Below are positions 1 through 8,487 of a stretch of 64,000 bases of DNA, in pieces (the stretch's first letter is position 1; each line of letters starts with the position of its first letter). Below the pieces are notes generated by a model. That model ran no database searches. It worked only from the letters and a program-made list of their open reading frames with translations, and was not told where the DNA came from. This DNA comes from Bacteroidetes bacterium UBA6221 (GTDB lineage Bacteria > Bacteroidota > Bacteroidia > Chitinophagales > Chitinophagaceae). A program made the translations under genes and the position numbers. The stretch is from contig DISB01000010.1 of NCBI GenBank assembly GCA_002421685.1, forward strand, positions 179,878-243,877, written 5' to 3'.

Positions 1-193
1 TTGGTCCCGTCCAGCTATAACTGTTGCCGGTACCATTTGCCGTACCGAATAATTTCAAAGTATCGTCGGCACATATGGGTGCATTGCTGGTGGCCAATGT
101 GCCGGACGGGCCGGTGCCGGTGTTTACCACTACTGTAGTTGTGTCTTTAGCTGTGCAGCCATACAAACGGGCGGTCACAATATAATCGCCACT
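1..193 (-). pseudogene. Continuation of the frameshifted repeat protein, open at the left edge
   Basis: On the minus strand, reading from 193 leftward gives SGDYIVTARLYGC, then KDTTTVVV, SNAPICADDTLKLFG and YSWTGP. This is exactly the second half of one Ig/PKD-like repeat and the first half of the next, as in the two neighbouring paralogs. It lies in a different frame from the 192-1340 segment, so the two fit together as one gene only after a shift between about 190 and 200. The gene continues beyond the window. A real mutation and a sequencing or assembly error cannot be told apart from here. Confidence 0.65.
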
Positions 194-1340
194 ATGTACC
201 GGGCAGCGGCGAATTGATTTTAGGATTTTGTAACGCAGAGTTGAAACTGTTGGGTCCTGTCCACGACCAGGTAACGCCCGATGTAGCAGTTGTCGCTAAC
301 AGTTTCAGTGTATCATTGGCGCATACCGGGCCATTACTATTGGCCACAGGCTTGGTTATCGGGCCATTGCCTATTTTGATACTAATGCTTGCCTCGGATG
401 TATCTGCATAATTTGATGCCACTATCCTGATTTTATAGCCCGTGCCGGTCGCGGTATTGGCCGGTATCACCGCCGTTATCATCCCTGATGTATCCGAAGT
501 AACAGAGCCGATATTAACCGGCGATGCAAAACTGCCGGACGCATTCGACAGCTGAAGTGTAAATATGTTGTTCGATTGCTTTTTCTTGGATGATACGTAA
601 GCGATATTAATCGTGTCGCCCGAGCATTTTAATGAATCATTAAAAACAAACGAAAGCGAGTCATACACTTTAAGGACGATTGAGTCAATAAGGTAATACG
701 TAATATTGCCGCTTGTCGTAACAGGCACATAGGTTACATTAGAAGGGCTTAACGAACCACCGATAGCAATGTTGTCGTAGGCGGAATCCGCAATAAAGGT
801 TTTGCTCAACCGTACCCAGTTCTGCGTGTCGGTAATTACCATACTCGTCCAGTCAACTTTAGGAGCAATAGGCACTAGCCCTATACCTGGATATGATGTT
901 GGACCGGCATCATAGAAAAAAACGGCAAGGTCATTAGTACCGCCGGCTGAAAAATTGGCCAATGAAACAGACATGGAGATTTCATACATCATTCCCACCT
1001 GTAGCGGGGTTATCGGCCGGGTTATATATTCCTTCACAGTGAAGGTAAATGTGGTATTGAAAATACCCATGTACCCGTTGCCGCTGGCCGGCCATTGGTA
1101 GCCTACAACGCTGGTAGGTATGCCGGGGCCGTTGATGCCCCCCGTAAAACAGGTATTAAAATAGTCGGGGCTACCCGAGTTATTCCACGATAGCCAGCCC
1201 GTGGCGTTGCCTACCTGCGAAAAAGCACTGGGGCAATTAGTATAAGTTTCAAAATTCCCGTTTGGAACAAGATTTGGCTGCGCTGTCGCACATACGGTTG
1301 CCATCGCCGTAAGGATAAAAGCTGATAACAGTCTTTTCAT
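192..1340 (-). CDS. Exported Ig/PKD-repeat protein, N-terminal part (frameshifted)
   Basis: The protein starts with a clear signal peptide (MKRLLSAFILTAMATVCATAQ) followed by a domain of about 200 residues containing PNGNFE, SPDYFN and EYITRPITPLQVG. This arrangement resembles carbohydrate-binding or galactose-binding jelly rolls and is shared with the next two genes upstream. The first Ig/PKD-like repeat then begins (SNGPVCANDTLKL, WSWTGPNSF) but the frame hits TAG at 192-194, in the middle of the repeat. The repeat clearly continues in another frame to the left edge, so this is the front of a longer protein broken by a one- or two-base shift. The product is probably secreted through Sec and, if the missing tail is like its paralogs, anchored by type IX secretion. 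No enzyme function is visible. The start is well placed because the signal peptide begins at it. Confidence 0.7.
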   Translation of the reverse strand: MKRLLSAFILTAMATVCATAQPNLVPNGNFETYTNCPSAFSQVGNATGWLSWNNSGSPDYFNTCFTGGINGPGIPTSVVGYQWPASGNGYMGIFNTTFTFTVKEYITRPITPLQVGMMYEISMSVSLANFSAGGTNDLAVFFYDAGPTSYPGIGLVPIAPKVDWTSMVITDTQNWVRLSKTFIADSAYDNIAIGGSLSPSNVTYVPVTTSGNITYYLIDSIVLKVYDSLSFVFNDSLKCSGDTINIAYVSSKKKQSNNIFTLQLSNASGSFASPVNIGSVTSDTSGMITAVIPANTATGTGYKIRIVASNYADTSEASISIKIGNGPITKPVANSNGPVCANDTLKLLATTATSGVTWSWTGPNSFNSALQNPKINSPLPGT

Positions 1341-1397
1341 TTAATGTTCGTTTACCTGTATTAAACTAAGATAGTTTATATACTCTGCGGTACAGAC

Positions 1398-4300
1398 TTA
1401 ACGTACTTGTACCTTGAATACGGCTAATCCTTCATCAGCTTTCACCCTGAGCATATACAGTCCGGCAGGCGCACACGGCAGTGCGATTTCATGATACAAT
1501 ATTCCGTTTTGAGTTTCTGTGTCACCCTCAAAAACGGTTTTTCCAACGGCGTTTATTACCTCTAATTTAACTATTTCTGTAGTATTTAGTCTCCCGCTAA
1601 GGATAAATTTCCCATTATTAGGATTGGGGTACAATACTAATCCGTTTATGTCGCTCGTCCCATCCACTCCCGTCAATACCTTCACCACTATCCCATTGCT
1701 TAGCGCACCTGGTGGTTGCGGGCATTTGTAGCTGCTGATAATTTCTACGCTGATGCTGTCATTATCGTTCAGTGTATTGGCGCTCCAAATACTGCCGGTG
1801 GCACCTACAATATCCTGCCCGTTGCGCTTCCACTGGTATTTAGGGTTGTTGCCTCCATTGGTCGCTGTCGCAGTAAAGGTCGCATATTCATTTTCCTTCA
1901 GGGGCCGGTTAGGATTTGCGGTTATCGTTACAGACGGTGCCAACACAGGCACTACGGTCATGGTCACATCATTGCTTTGGTCTGTATAGGGTACACTACA
2001 TTTGGTGTTCTCCGTCATACCGCAGCGCACTATATCCTGGTCGTTCAGCGTAGTAGTTGAAAAAACGGTACCCGTTCCCGCCGTTTGCCCGTTAACATAC
2101 CATTGATACGTTGGTGTGCCGCCATGATTGCTGGGTATTGCAGTAAACATCACGGATTTCCCCTGGCAAACGCTATCGGCAGGGTTGGCTTGTATCACCA
2201 CAAAAGGAGTGGGATTGAGATATATCTTCTCCGAATCTCGAGGTGATATACATCCGTTTACAGTAACGTTCAGGGTATACATGCCCGTATCAGAGTATTG
2301 CATATTGCTTCTGATAGGGCTTTGAGAGGAAGAAGAAAAGCTATTTGGGCCGCTCCACGAATACACTGCTCCCGCCACAGCTCCTGTGCCTAAATTGAGT
2401 GTTTCTCCCAGGCAGAGCGGACTGCTGAATGTTATGTTGGGGGTTGCAGGAATAGGGTGAACCATTGCATTGGTACTGTCAATATACAGGCATCCATTCA
2501 GGTTGACCGTCATCTTATACCATCCTGCCGCCGCTGTGGATGCGTTGGCAATGACAGCGTTTTGTGTTCCGGTGTTGAAACCGGCTGGCCCTGTCCAGGT
2601 ATAGCCAGCCCCGGTGGTTGATGACGTTGAAAACAGTTTCAGGGTATCTCCGGCGCAAGCAGGGCTATTGTTGGAAAGAGTTACCTCCTGGGGTTTGGGT
2701 TTCACCAGCACGGTGGTAGTATCTTTCCGGTTGCATCCATTCAGATTGGCAATAACCACATAATCTCCGCTCATAACAGTGGTGGTGGTACTTATCGTTG
2801 GATTTTGATTGGAAGAACTGTAGCTATTCGGTCCTATCCAGCTATAGCTTACACCGCTTGTTGTGCTCGACGATGTAAGGTACAGCACCTGCCCTGCGCA
2901 TAACGGGCTGTTACTATTGGCTACAGGTTTATCCGGTAATGGTTTTACTAACACCGCCACGGTATCGTAATAATTGCAGCCATTCATAGTCGCGGTTGCA
3001 AAGTAGTTCCCCGTGTGAATACCCCATACGTTTAGTATAAATGGCGTGGCCGATGTCGAGTTGAAACTGTTGGGCCCTGTCCAGGCGTATGATACTCCCG
3101 AAAAACTGCTGCTGGCTGAGAAATTTATATTATCCCCCGTGCACAAAGGGCTATTGCTGGTGGCCGTAAAAACCGGAACGGGTTTTATCGTTACGCTTGT
3201 GCTTTTTACAAAACTGCAGCCATTGTAAGATGCTGTAACAGTATAGGTGCCGGACGTGCCGGGCACGGTATTCCCAATTTCCGGGTTCTTATTGTTCGAG
3301 GTGAAACTATTCGGCCCGGCCCAACTATACGATACGGCGTTAGTGGTGGATGAACCCGCGGTAAGTTTCAATGTATCGGGCTCGCATAGGGGGCCGTTAT
3401 TGCCTGCGGTCACAATGCCGGGTGATTCTTTGAGTGTAAGATGGGCCGTGTCCTTCACCTGGCAGCCATTGAGGGTGGCGGTAACAATATAACTTCCGGT
3501 GTCGCTGTACAACGCCGGTGCAAAGTACGGATTCTTCAGCGTGGAACTGTAAGAATTAGGGCCGGCCCAGGAATAAGTGACACCCGACGATGTAGTAGTA
3601 TTGGCAAACAACCTGGCGGTATCATAATAACATACCGCGCTGTTAGAACTGGCGCTGAAATCAGCCGGGAGGGGTTTTACAGTCACTACAACACTATCCT
3701 TGGTGGTGCAGCCGCTAAACGATGCGGTGACTATATAGGTACCTGCTGCCGTGTTTGTTACATTGTATATTTTAGGCGATTGCACAGTTGACAGGAAATT
3801 GCCCGGCCCTGTCCAACTGAACGTTGTACCTGTCGGCGCCGTGGTATTGATGCTCAATGTATCATTTGCGCAAACGTATATCAGCGTATCATTGATGAAG
3901 ATATCGTCCATGTTGATAATATTCACATCTACCGTGTCTTCCGACGTACAACCAAAAGACCTTGCGGAAACGATATAATCGCCTATCGCCAATTGCGATG
4001 GGTATAAAATGGTCGGATTCTGCATATAGGAAACGAACCCGTAGGGGCCCACCCATTTGTAGCTGACATTTTGCGAACTACTGGTAGCATAGAGTTCCAG
4101 CGTGTCGTTACTGCATACCGGGCTGTTGCTGGTGGCAACCGGTTTTGACGGCACACTGTTCCCTATCATAATATTTTTGCCAAAGGTGATGGAAAAGGAA
4201 TTAGGCGAATTGGATGTACCCCTCATTCTATATTGTGTTCCCGGCCACACATTAGGTATGACGCATTGAATGACTCCCGATGTGTCGGACTGTATTGAGC

Positions 4301-5129
4301 CGATGGTGATGGGCATGCCAAAATTGCCGAACGAATCGGATAGCTCAATGGTAAAGGTATTTGTGGAAGAATATGCGTTGCTGAATGCAACATAAGGTAC
4401 GTTCACGGTGTCTCCCACGCAAAGCAGTGTATCAGCCAACTCAAGATAAAATGTATCCAGCCGCTTCAATGCCACATCGTCAATATAGTAGTAGGCATAC
4501 AACTGCCCGGTTCCTATCGTGTCAATATCATAAGTGTTACTGGGATCGTTGTAGGGACCTATGACTATATTATCATAAGCAGAGTCGGCTACAAAAGTTT
4601 TGGACAACAGTATCCAGTTGGCGGTGTCTGTTAATGTTCCCAAAGAGTAAAAATGTATCTGCGGCGTGTCAGTCAACAGGCCCGTGGTGTTGTGGAATGC
4701 CATTCCTGTGTCATAGAAAAATATGCCGATGTTGTTGGTCGCCAATGCAAACGAACCGCGGCTCACAGCCAGTGACATTTGATACATGCCACCCGGTTGC
4801 AGCGCCGGTATGTGAGCAGTGATGTATTCATAATGCGCAACGGGCGTATAATGCGTCATGATACCGCAATAGGCGTTGCCGCTTAATGCTGTTTGTTGCC
4901 CCGCGTAGTTATTTGGCACGCTTAAATTACCGCTGTTGCACGAATGGAGGTAATCCGGCGATGAACTGGTGAAAGACCTCCAGTCTTTGCAAGCCGATGT
5001 TACCTGCCCGTAGTTGGTAGGGCAACTTGCGGTATCTTCAAAACCAGGGTTGGGCAAAATATTAAACTGCCCCTTTACCGCGCAGGGTAACAGGAGTGAC
5101 AGGAATATTGTTGATAGAAAAGACCTCAT
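1398..5129 (-). CDS. Large Ig/PKD-repeat surface protein with Por (T9SS) sorting domain
   Basis: The start is placed at 5129 because the signal peptide MRSFLSTIFLSLLLPCAVKG begins there; the frame is open nine codons further up, but that would precede the signal peptide. The mature protein (about 1220 residues) has an N-terminal jelly-roll-like domain (NPGFED, SPDYLH, EYITAHIPAL) and then eight tandem repeats of about 80 residues, each with SNSPLC-x-DTL, YSW-x-GPNSF and NGC-x3-DT. Two different Ig-like modules follow (QWYVNGQTAGTG and QWKRNGQDIVGATG). The C-terminus is a type A Por sorting domain (LYPNPNNGKFIL ... GLYMLRVKAD), the known signal for type IX secretion. The paired Cys in each repeat probably forms a disulfide. 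The role is inferred to be adhesion or binding of polymers outside the cell; no catalytic motif is seen. It is paralogous to both neighbours. Confidence 0.82.
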   Translation of the reverse strand: MRSFLSTIFLSLLLPCAVKGQFNILPNPGFEDTASCPTNYGQVTSACKDWRSFTSSSPDYLHSCNSGNLSVPNNYAGQQTALSGNAYCGIMTHYTPVAHYEYITAHIPALQPGGMYQMSLAVSRGSFALATNNIGIFFYDTGMAFHNTTGLLTDTPQIHFYSLGTLTDTANWILLSKTFVADSAYDNIVIGPYNDPSNTYDIDTIGTGQLYAYYYIDDVALKRLDTFYLELADTLLCVGDTVNVPYVAFSNAYSSTNTFTIELSDSFGNFGMPITIGSIQSDTSGVIQCVIPNVWPGTQYRMRGTSNSPNSFSITFGKNIMIGNSVPSKPVATSNSPVCSNDTLELYATSSSQNVSYKWVGPYGFVSYMQNPTILYPSQLAIGDYIVSARSFGCTSEDTVDVNIINMDDIFINDTLIYVCANDTLSINTTAPTGTTFSWTGPGNFLSTVQSPKIYNVTNTAAGTYIVTASFSGCTTKDSVVVTVKPLPADFSASSNSAVCYYDTARLFANTTTSSGVTYSWAGPNSYSSTLKNPYFAPALYSDTGSYIVTATLNGCQVKDTAHLTLKESPGIVTAGNNGPLCEPDTLKLTAGSSTTNAVSYSWAGPNSFTSNNKNPEIGNTVPGTSGTYTVTASYNGCSFVKSTSVTIKPVPVFTATSNSPLCTGDNINFSASSSFSGVSYAWTGPNSFNSTSATPFILNVWGIHTGNYFATATMNGCNYYDTVAVLVKPLPDKPVANSNSPLCAGQVLYLTSSSTTSGVSYSWIGPNSYSSSNQNPTISTTTTVMSGDYVVIANLNGCNRKDTTTVLVKPKPQEVTLSNNSPACAGDTLKLFSTSSTTGAGYTWTGPAGFNTGTQNAVIANASTAAAGWYKMTVNLNGCLYIDSTNAMVHPIPATPNITFSSPLCLGETLNLGTGAVAGAVYSWSGPNSFSSSSQSPIRSNMQYSDTGMYTLNVTVNGCISPRDSEKIYLNPTPFVVIQANPADSVCQGKSVMFTAIPSNHGGTPTYQWYVNGQTAGTGTVFSTTTLNDQDIVRCGMTENTKCSVPYTDQSNDVTMTVVPVLAPSVTITANPNRPLKENEYATFTATATNGGNNPKYQWKRNGQDIVGATGSIWSANTLNDNDSISVEIISSYKCPQPPGALSNGIVVKVLTGVDGTSDINGLVLYPNPNNGKFILSGRLNTTEIVKLEVINAVGKTVFEGDTETQNGILYHEIALPCAPAGLYMLRVKADEGLAVFKVQVR
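1735..2130. repeat. Near-identical DNA copy shared with 5508-5905
   Basis: The DNA coding for the two Ig-like modules in front of the sorting domain is almost the same in the two paralogs, with an offset of about 3773 bases. The stretches at 1753 and 5526, and those around 2031-2066 and 5804-5839, match for runs of bases with only scattered substitutions. Such similarity at DNA level, including silent positions, points to recent duplication or gene conversion. Confidence 0.7.
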
Positions 5130-5167
5130 CGTTCCGGTTGCGTATAAATATAGCACATTTTCCCATA

Positions 5168-7939
5168 TTAATAAATAATGACTTTCAGCAGGCTTGTCCG
5201 GTCACGGTACTTTGCTCTCAGCATATACACCCCGGGAGTCGTTTCAGGCAATATTATTTCCTTAAATAGTCTGCCATTGCCGGCTGTTATCCTGGTCTCG
5301 TATACCACTTGCCCCAGTGCATTAACCAGGTAAATAGTCACTTCTCCTTCGGAGAGGCCGGGCGAGGTCTCTATTATAAACCTGCCATTATTAGGATTGG
5401 GGTACAACGTTAAGGCACTTTTATCGCCCAGGCTTCCGACCGATGCTAACACTTTCACTATTATCCCATTGCTCTGCGCACCGGCAGGTTGCGGGCATTT
5501 ATAACTGCTGACTAATTCCACGCTGATGCTGTCATTATCGTTCAGGGCATTGGCGCTCCATACACTGCCGGTGGCACCTACTATATCCTGCCCGTTGCGC
5601 TTCCACTGGTATTGTGGGTTGTTCCCTCCATTGCTAGCAGCGGCGGTAAAGGTCACGTATTCATTTTCTTTCAACGGCCTGTTGGGATTGGCGGATATAC
5701 TTACCGATGGCGCCAGCCAGGGCAATACGTTCATGGTTATATCATTGCTGGGGTCTGTATAGGGCACACTGCATTTGGTATTTTCCGTCATGTCGCAGCG
5801 CACTATATCCTGGTCGTTCAGCGTAGTAGTTGAAAAAACACTACCTGTTCCCGACGTTTGCCCGTTGACATACCATTGATACATTGGCGTACCACCATGA
5901 TTGTTGGGCAATGCTGTAAAATTCACCCTGTCGCCATGGCAGATGCTGTCGGCAGGATTGGCAAATATCACCACAAACGGTAGTGGGTTGATATTCACCG
6001 TTGCAGCAACAGTGTCCGATGTACAGCCATTGACAGTAGTAGTTAGTTTATATGTTCCCGTATCACCAAACTGCATATTACTGCGAGCGGGGTTTTGTGC
6101 TGAAGAAGAAAAATTGCCCGGCCCGGCCCAGCTATACGATGCACCCGAAACGGTAGCAGTGCCCAGGTTCAGTGTCTCGCCCACGCACAGCGGATTAGTA
6201 TAACTGATATTAGGCACGGCAGGTATGGGGTGTATAGTAGCGTAGGTACTGTCAGCATAATTGCAGCCATTCAGCCCAGTCAGCATCTTATACCAGCCCG
6301 TCATGCCTGCTGTGATATTTACCCTGTTGGTATTTTGTGTAGTAGCGGTAAAACTGCCAGGTCCGCTCCAACTATAAGTACTGCCCGTAGTTGAAGCGGT
6401 GGAAGACAATTGAAGCGTATCACCCGCACAGATGGGTGTATTATTGCTCAATGTCACTGCGGCGGGCAGTGGCTTCACCAATACAGTCGTGGTATCTTTT
6501 CGGTTGCAGCCGTTCAGGTCGGCGGTTACAATATAGTCACCGCTCATAGCAGTAGTGCTGTTGCCCACCGATGTGTCCTGCGCAGAAGAAGCAAAACTAC
6601 CCGGCCCCGCCCAGCTATAGCTCACGCCACTTGTACTGCTCAATGAACTGAGGTGCAAACTATCTCCCGCACACAGTGGACTGTTATTATTGGCTACAGG
6701 TTTTGCTGGCAATGGTTTTACAGTGACGGATAGGGTGTCTTTTACCTCACAACCGTAAAATTTAAGGGTTGCATAATAATCTCCACTATTGGCAGGTAAA
6801 GCCCCATTGATGACAGGATTTTGCAATATTGAACTAAACCCGGACGGCCCTGTCCAGCTATAGGTGGTGGGTGTTACGTTGGTACTGGCGGAAAGGTTGA
6901 GTGTGCTGCCTTCGCAGATGGGGCTGTTGGTTACAATATTGATTGAGGAACTGTCGGGGTTACTTATTTTGATATTGAAGCCATTATCTTCAGACGTGTC
7001 AACATTGTTATTAGCTATCATTCTTATCCGATACCCGGCTCCATTTTTTAGATTCTTGGGAATAACCCCTACAAGTGTGTCAGATGTTCTTGACATCTTT
7101 GTTCCTATTATTGTCGGGTTCAAAAAACTTCCATTGGAATCTGAAAGTTGGAGAGTAAAAGTGTTGTTGGTTGAAAAATACGTTATATCATTTACTCTGT
7201 ATGGAGCTCTAATTGTATCCCCCGCACATAGCAAACTATCACTAAAATATATATCTGATTTCCCAACCCATTTAATTACAACAGAATCAAAGAAAAAATA
7301 AGTAGTACCATTACCACTTAATGTCATTCCCTGATAGTTTCTCACATTAACAAAAGCACCTATGACAATGTGGTCATACGTTGAATCGGCAGTGTATAGC
7401 TGAGTTAGTCTCGTCCAATTTTGAGTATCTGTTATTGGGCTGTAAAATGAATAATCAATTTGTGGTATCTGTGTTATACTGCCATACCCGGCATCCGATA
7501 CTGGTCCGTTTTTATAGAGAAACAAGCCCAAACCGTTATGTGTATATCCAGCATTATTTACAAGGTTAACAGAAATTGAAACTTCATAAGTTGAACCAAT
7601 TGACAAAGGGCTAATAGCCCTGGTTATGTATTCTGCCACCCCGTTTTGAAAGTTGATACTAAAAATCCCTCCAGCATATGCATTTCCATCATCTGCGTAT
7701 TGGTAAGAAAGATTGTTTGTGGGAACAGACCTATTGGGGTAAGTAGCACATGCGTTAAAATAATCTGGCGAACCAGCATTGTACCTTTGCCAGCCTATAC
7801 AACTATCAATTTGTGGACCCTGGAAAGAAGGGCAGTTCGTATAATATTCAAAACTCCCGTTCGGCACATGATTAAACTGCCCTCTTACTAATACAGGCAA
7901 AAACTGTAAGAACAACAATGCTGATAGCAGGTACTTCAT
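5168..7939 (-). CDS. Ig/PKD-repeat surface protein with Por (T9SS) sorting domain
   Basis: The 923-residue protein has the same plan as its downstream neighbour but with fewer repeats. A signal peptide (MKYLLSALLFLQFLPVLVRG) leads into the N-terminal jelly-roll-like domain (PNGSFEYYTNCPSF, SPDYFNAC, EYITRAISPL). Four Ig/PKD-like repeats follow, then the same two Ig-like modules (QWYVNGQTSGTG, QWKRNGQDIVGATG) and a Por sorting tail (LYPNPNNGRFII ... GVYMLRAKY). Repeats 2-4 and the tail correspond one for one with the last repeats of the 1398-5129 protein, so the two genes differ mainly by repeat number. Secretion by the type IX system and surface attachment follow from the tail; a binding or adhesive role is inferred. 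It is probably the first gene of a minus-strand tandem array, although no TAnnTTTG promoter was found upstream. Confidence 0.82.
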   Translation of the reverse strand: MKYLLSALLFLQFLPVLVRGQFNHVPNGSFEYYTNCPSFQGPQIDSCIGWQRYNAGSPDYFNACATYPNRSVPTNNLSYQYADDGNAYAGGIFSINFQNGVAEYITRAISPLSIGSTYEVSISVNLVNNAGYTHNGLGLFLYKNGPVSDAGYGSITQIPQIDYSFYSPITDTQNWTRLTQLYTADSTYDHIVIGAFVNVRNYQGMTLSGNGTTYFFFDSVVIKWVGKSDIYFSDSLLCAGDTIRAPYRVNDITYFSTNNTFTLQLSDSNGSFLNPTIIGTKMSRTSDTLVGVIPKNLKNGAGYRIRMIANNNVDTSEDNGFNIKISNPDSSSINIVTNSPICEGSTLNLSASTNVTPTTYSWTGPSGFSSILQNPVINGALPANSGDYYATLKFYGCEVKDTLSVTVKPLPAKPVANNNSPLCAGDSLHLSSLSSTSGVSYSWAGPGSFASSAQDTSVGNSTTAMSGDYIVTADLNGCNRKDTTTVLVKPLPAAVTLSNNTPICAGDTLQLSSTASTTGSTYSWSGPGSFTATTQNTNRVNITAGMTGWYKMLTGLNGCNYADSTYATIHPIPAVPNISYTNPLCVGETLNLGTATVSGASYSWAGPGNFSSSAQNPARSNMQFGDTGTYKLTTTVNGCTSDTVAATVNINPLPFVVIFANPADSICHGDRVNFTALPNNHGGTPMYQWYVNGQTSGTGSVFSTTTLNDQDIVRCDMTENTKCSVPYTDPSNDITMNVLPWLAPSVSISANPNRPLKENEYVTFTAAASNGGNNPQYQWKRNGQDIVGATGSVWSANALNDNDSISVELVSSYKCPQPAGAQSNGIIVKVLASVGSLGDKSALTLYPNPNNGRFIIETSPGLSEGEVTIYLVNALGQVVYETRITAGNGRLFKEIILPETTPGVYMLRAKYRDRTSLLKVIIY

Positions 7940-8379
7940 AAGCTCAAGGTTGTATATAAATATACGCTATTTAGCACATATCATAGTATTCAAATAATCA
8001 ACCTCATCACGGTTAAGACAAGAATTATTTTAATAAATGACATAAAATTCGTATTTTTGTTATAGTAAATTACGAAGTAAAGTCTCGGCTCTTAACCATG
8101 AATACAATCACCATCAGAACCTCAATAATAGCTGGTCGAACACGCCAGTGCCTCTTTACCCGGCCACTTCCAATTCAAAATTTTATTCCAAAAATCCGGG
8201 AACAAAATGGAACATTTTATGCCAACCGCTCACAAACAACCAACTATACAACATGAAAATGCCAATATCTTCATTTTGCCACCCAAAATGGGAACAAAAA
8301 AGGTCTCAAATTGTGCGGAAAACGGATTATTATCAATGAAAAACGACAACAACTTAGCGCCCATTATCCTATTGCCTTA

Positions 8380-8448
8380 TTAACCTATTAACCTTTTAAC
8401 CCCGCAAGATCCCCTTTTGAACCCAATTAACCTTTTATCCAATTAACC
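8380..8448 (+). repeat. Five TTAACC direct repeats upstream of alaS
   Basis: TTAACC occurs at 8380, 8389, 8396, 8427 and 8443, several times extended to ATTAACCTTTTA. The cluster ends nine bases before the presumed -7 element of alaS. It may be a regulator binding array or only low-complexity DNA. Confidence 0.4.
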
Positions 8449-8456
8449 TTTTAAAT

Positions 8457-8464
8457 TAGCTTTG
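8457..8464 (+). promoter_or_regulatory. alaS promoter, -7 element TAGCTTTG
   Basis: TAGCTTTG fits the Bacteroidota -7 consensus TAnnTTTG and lies 23 bases before the alaS ATG. No clear TTG -33 element sits at the usual distance. Confidence 0.5.
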
Positions 8465-8487
8465 CACCCTTATAGAATTTCATATTT

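Larger units (their letters stand above)
7940..8487. other. 548-base non-coding gap between the surface-protein array and alaS
   Basis: No convincing gene was found here. A TAnnTTTG element lies at 8052-8059, 38 bases ahead of an ATG at 8098 that opens a 52-codon frame (to 8256). The predicted peptide is basic, without a recognisable domain, so it is not called as a gene. The right end holds the TTAACC repeats (8380-8448) and the alaS promoter (8457-8464). The left end must hold the promoter of the minus-strand surface-protein genes, but no good element was recognised. Confidence 0.5.

Noticed and set aside
8098..8256. 52-codon frame behind a TAnnTTTG element
   Set aside because: No domain, no signal peptide and ordinary chance length; kept only as a note in the gap entry.
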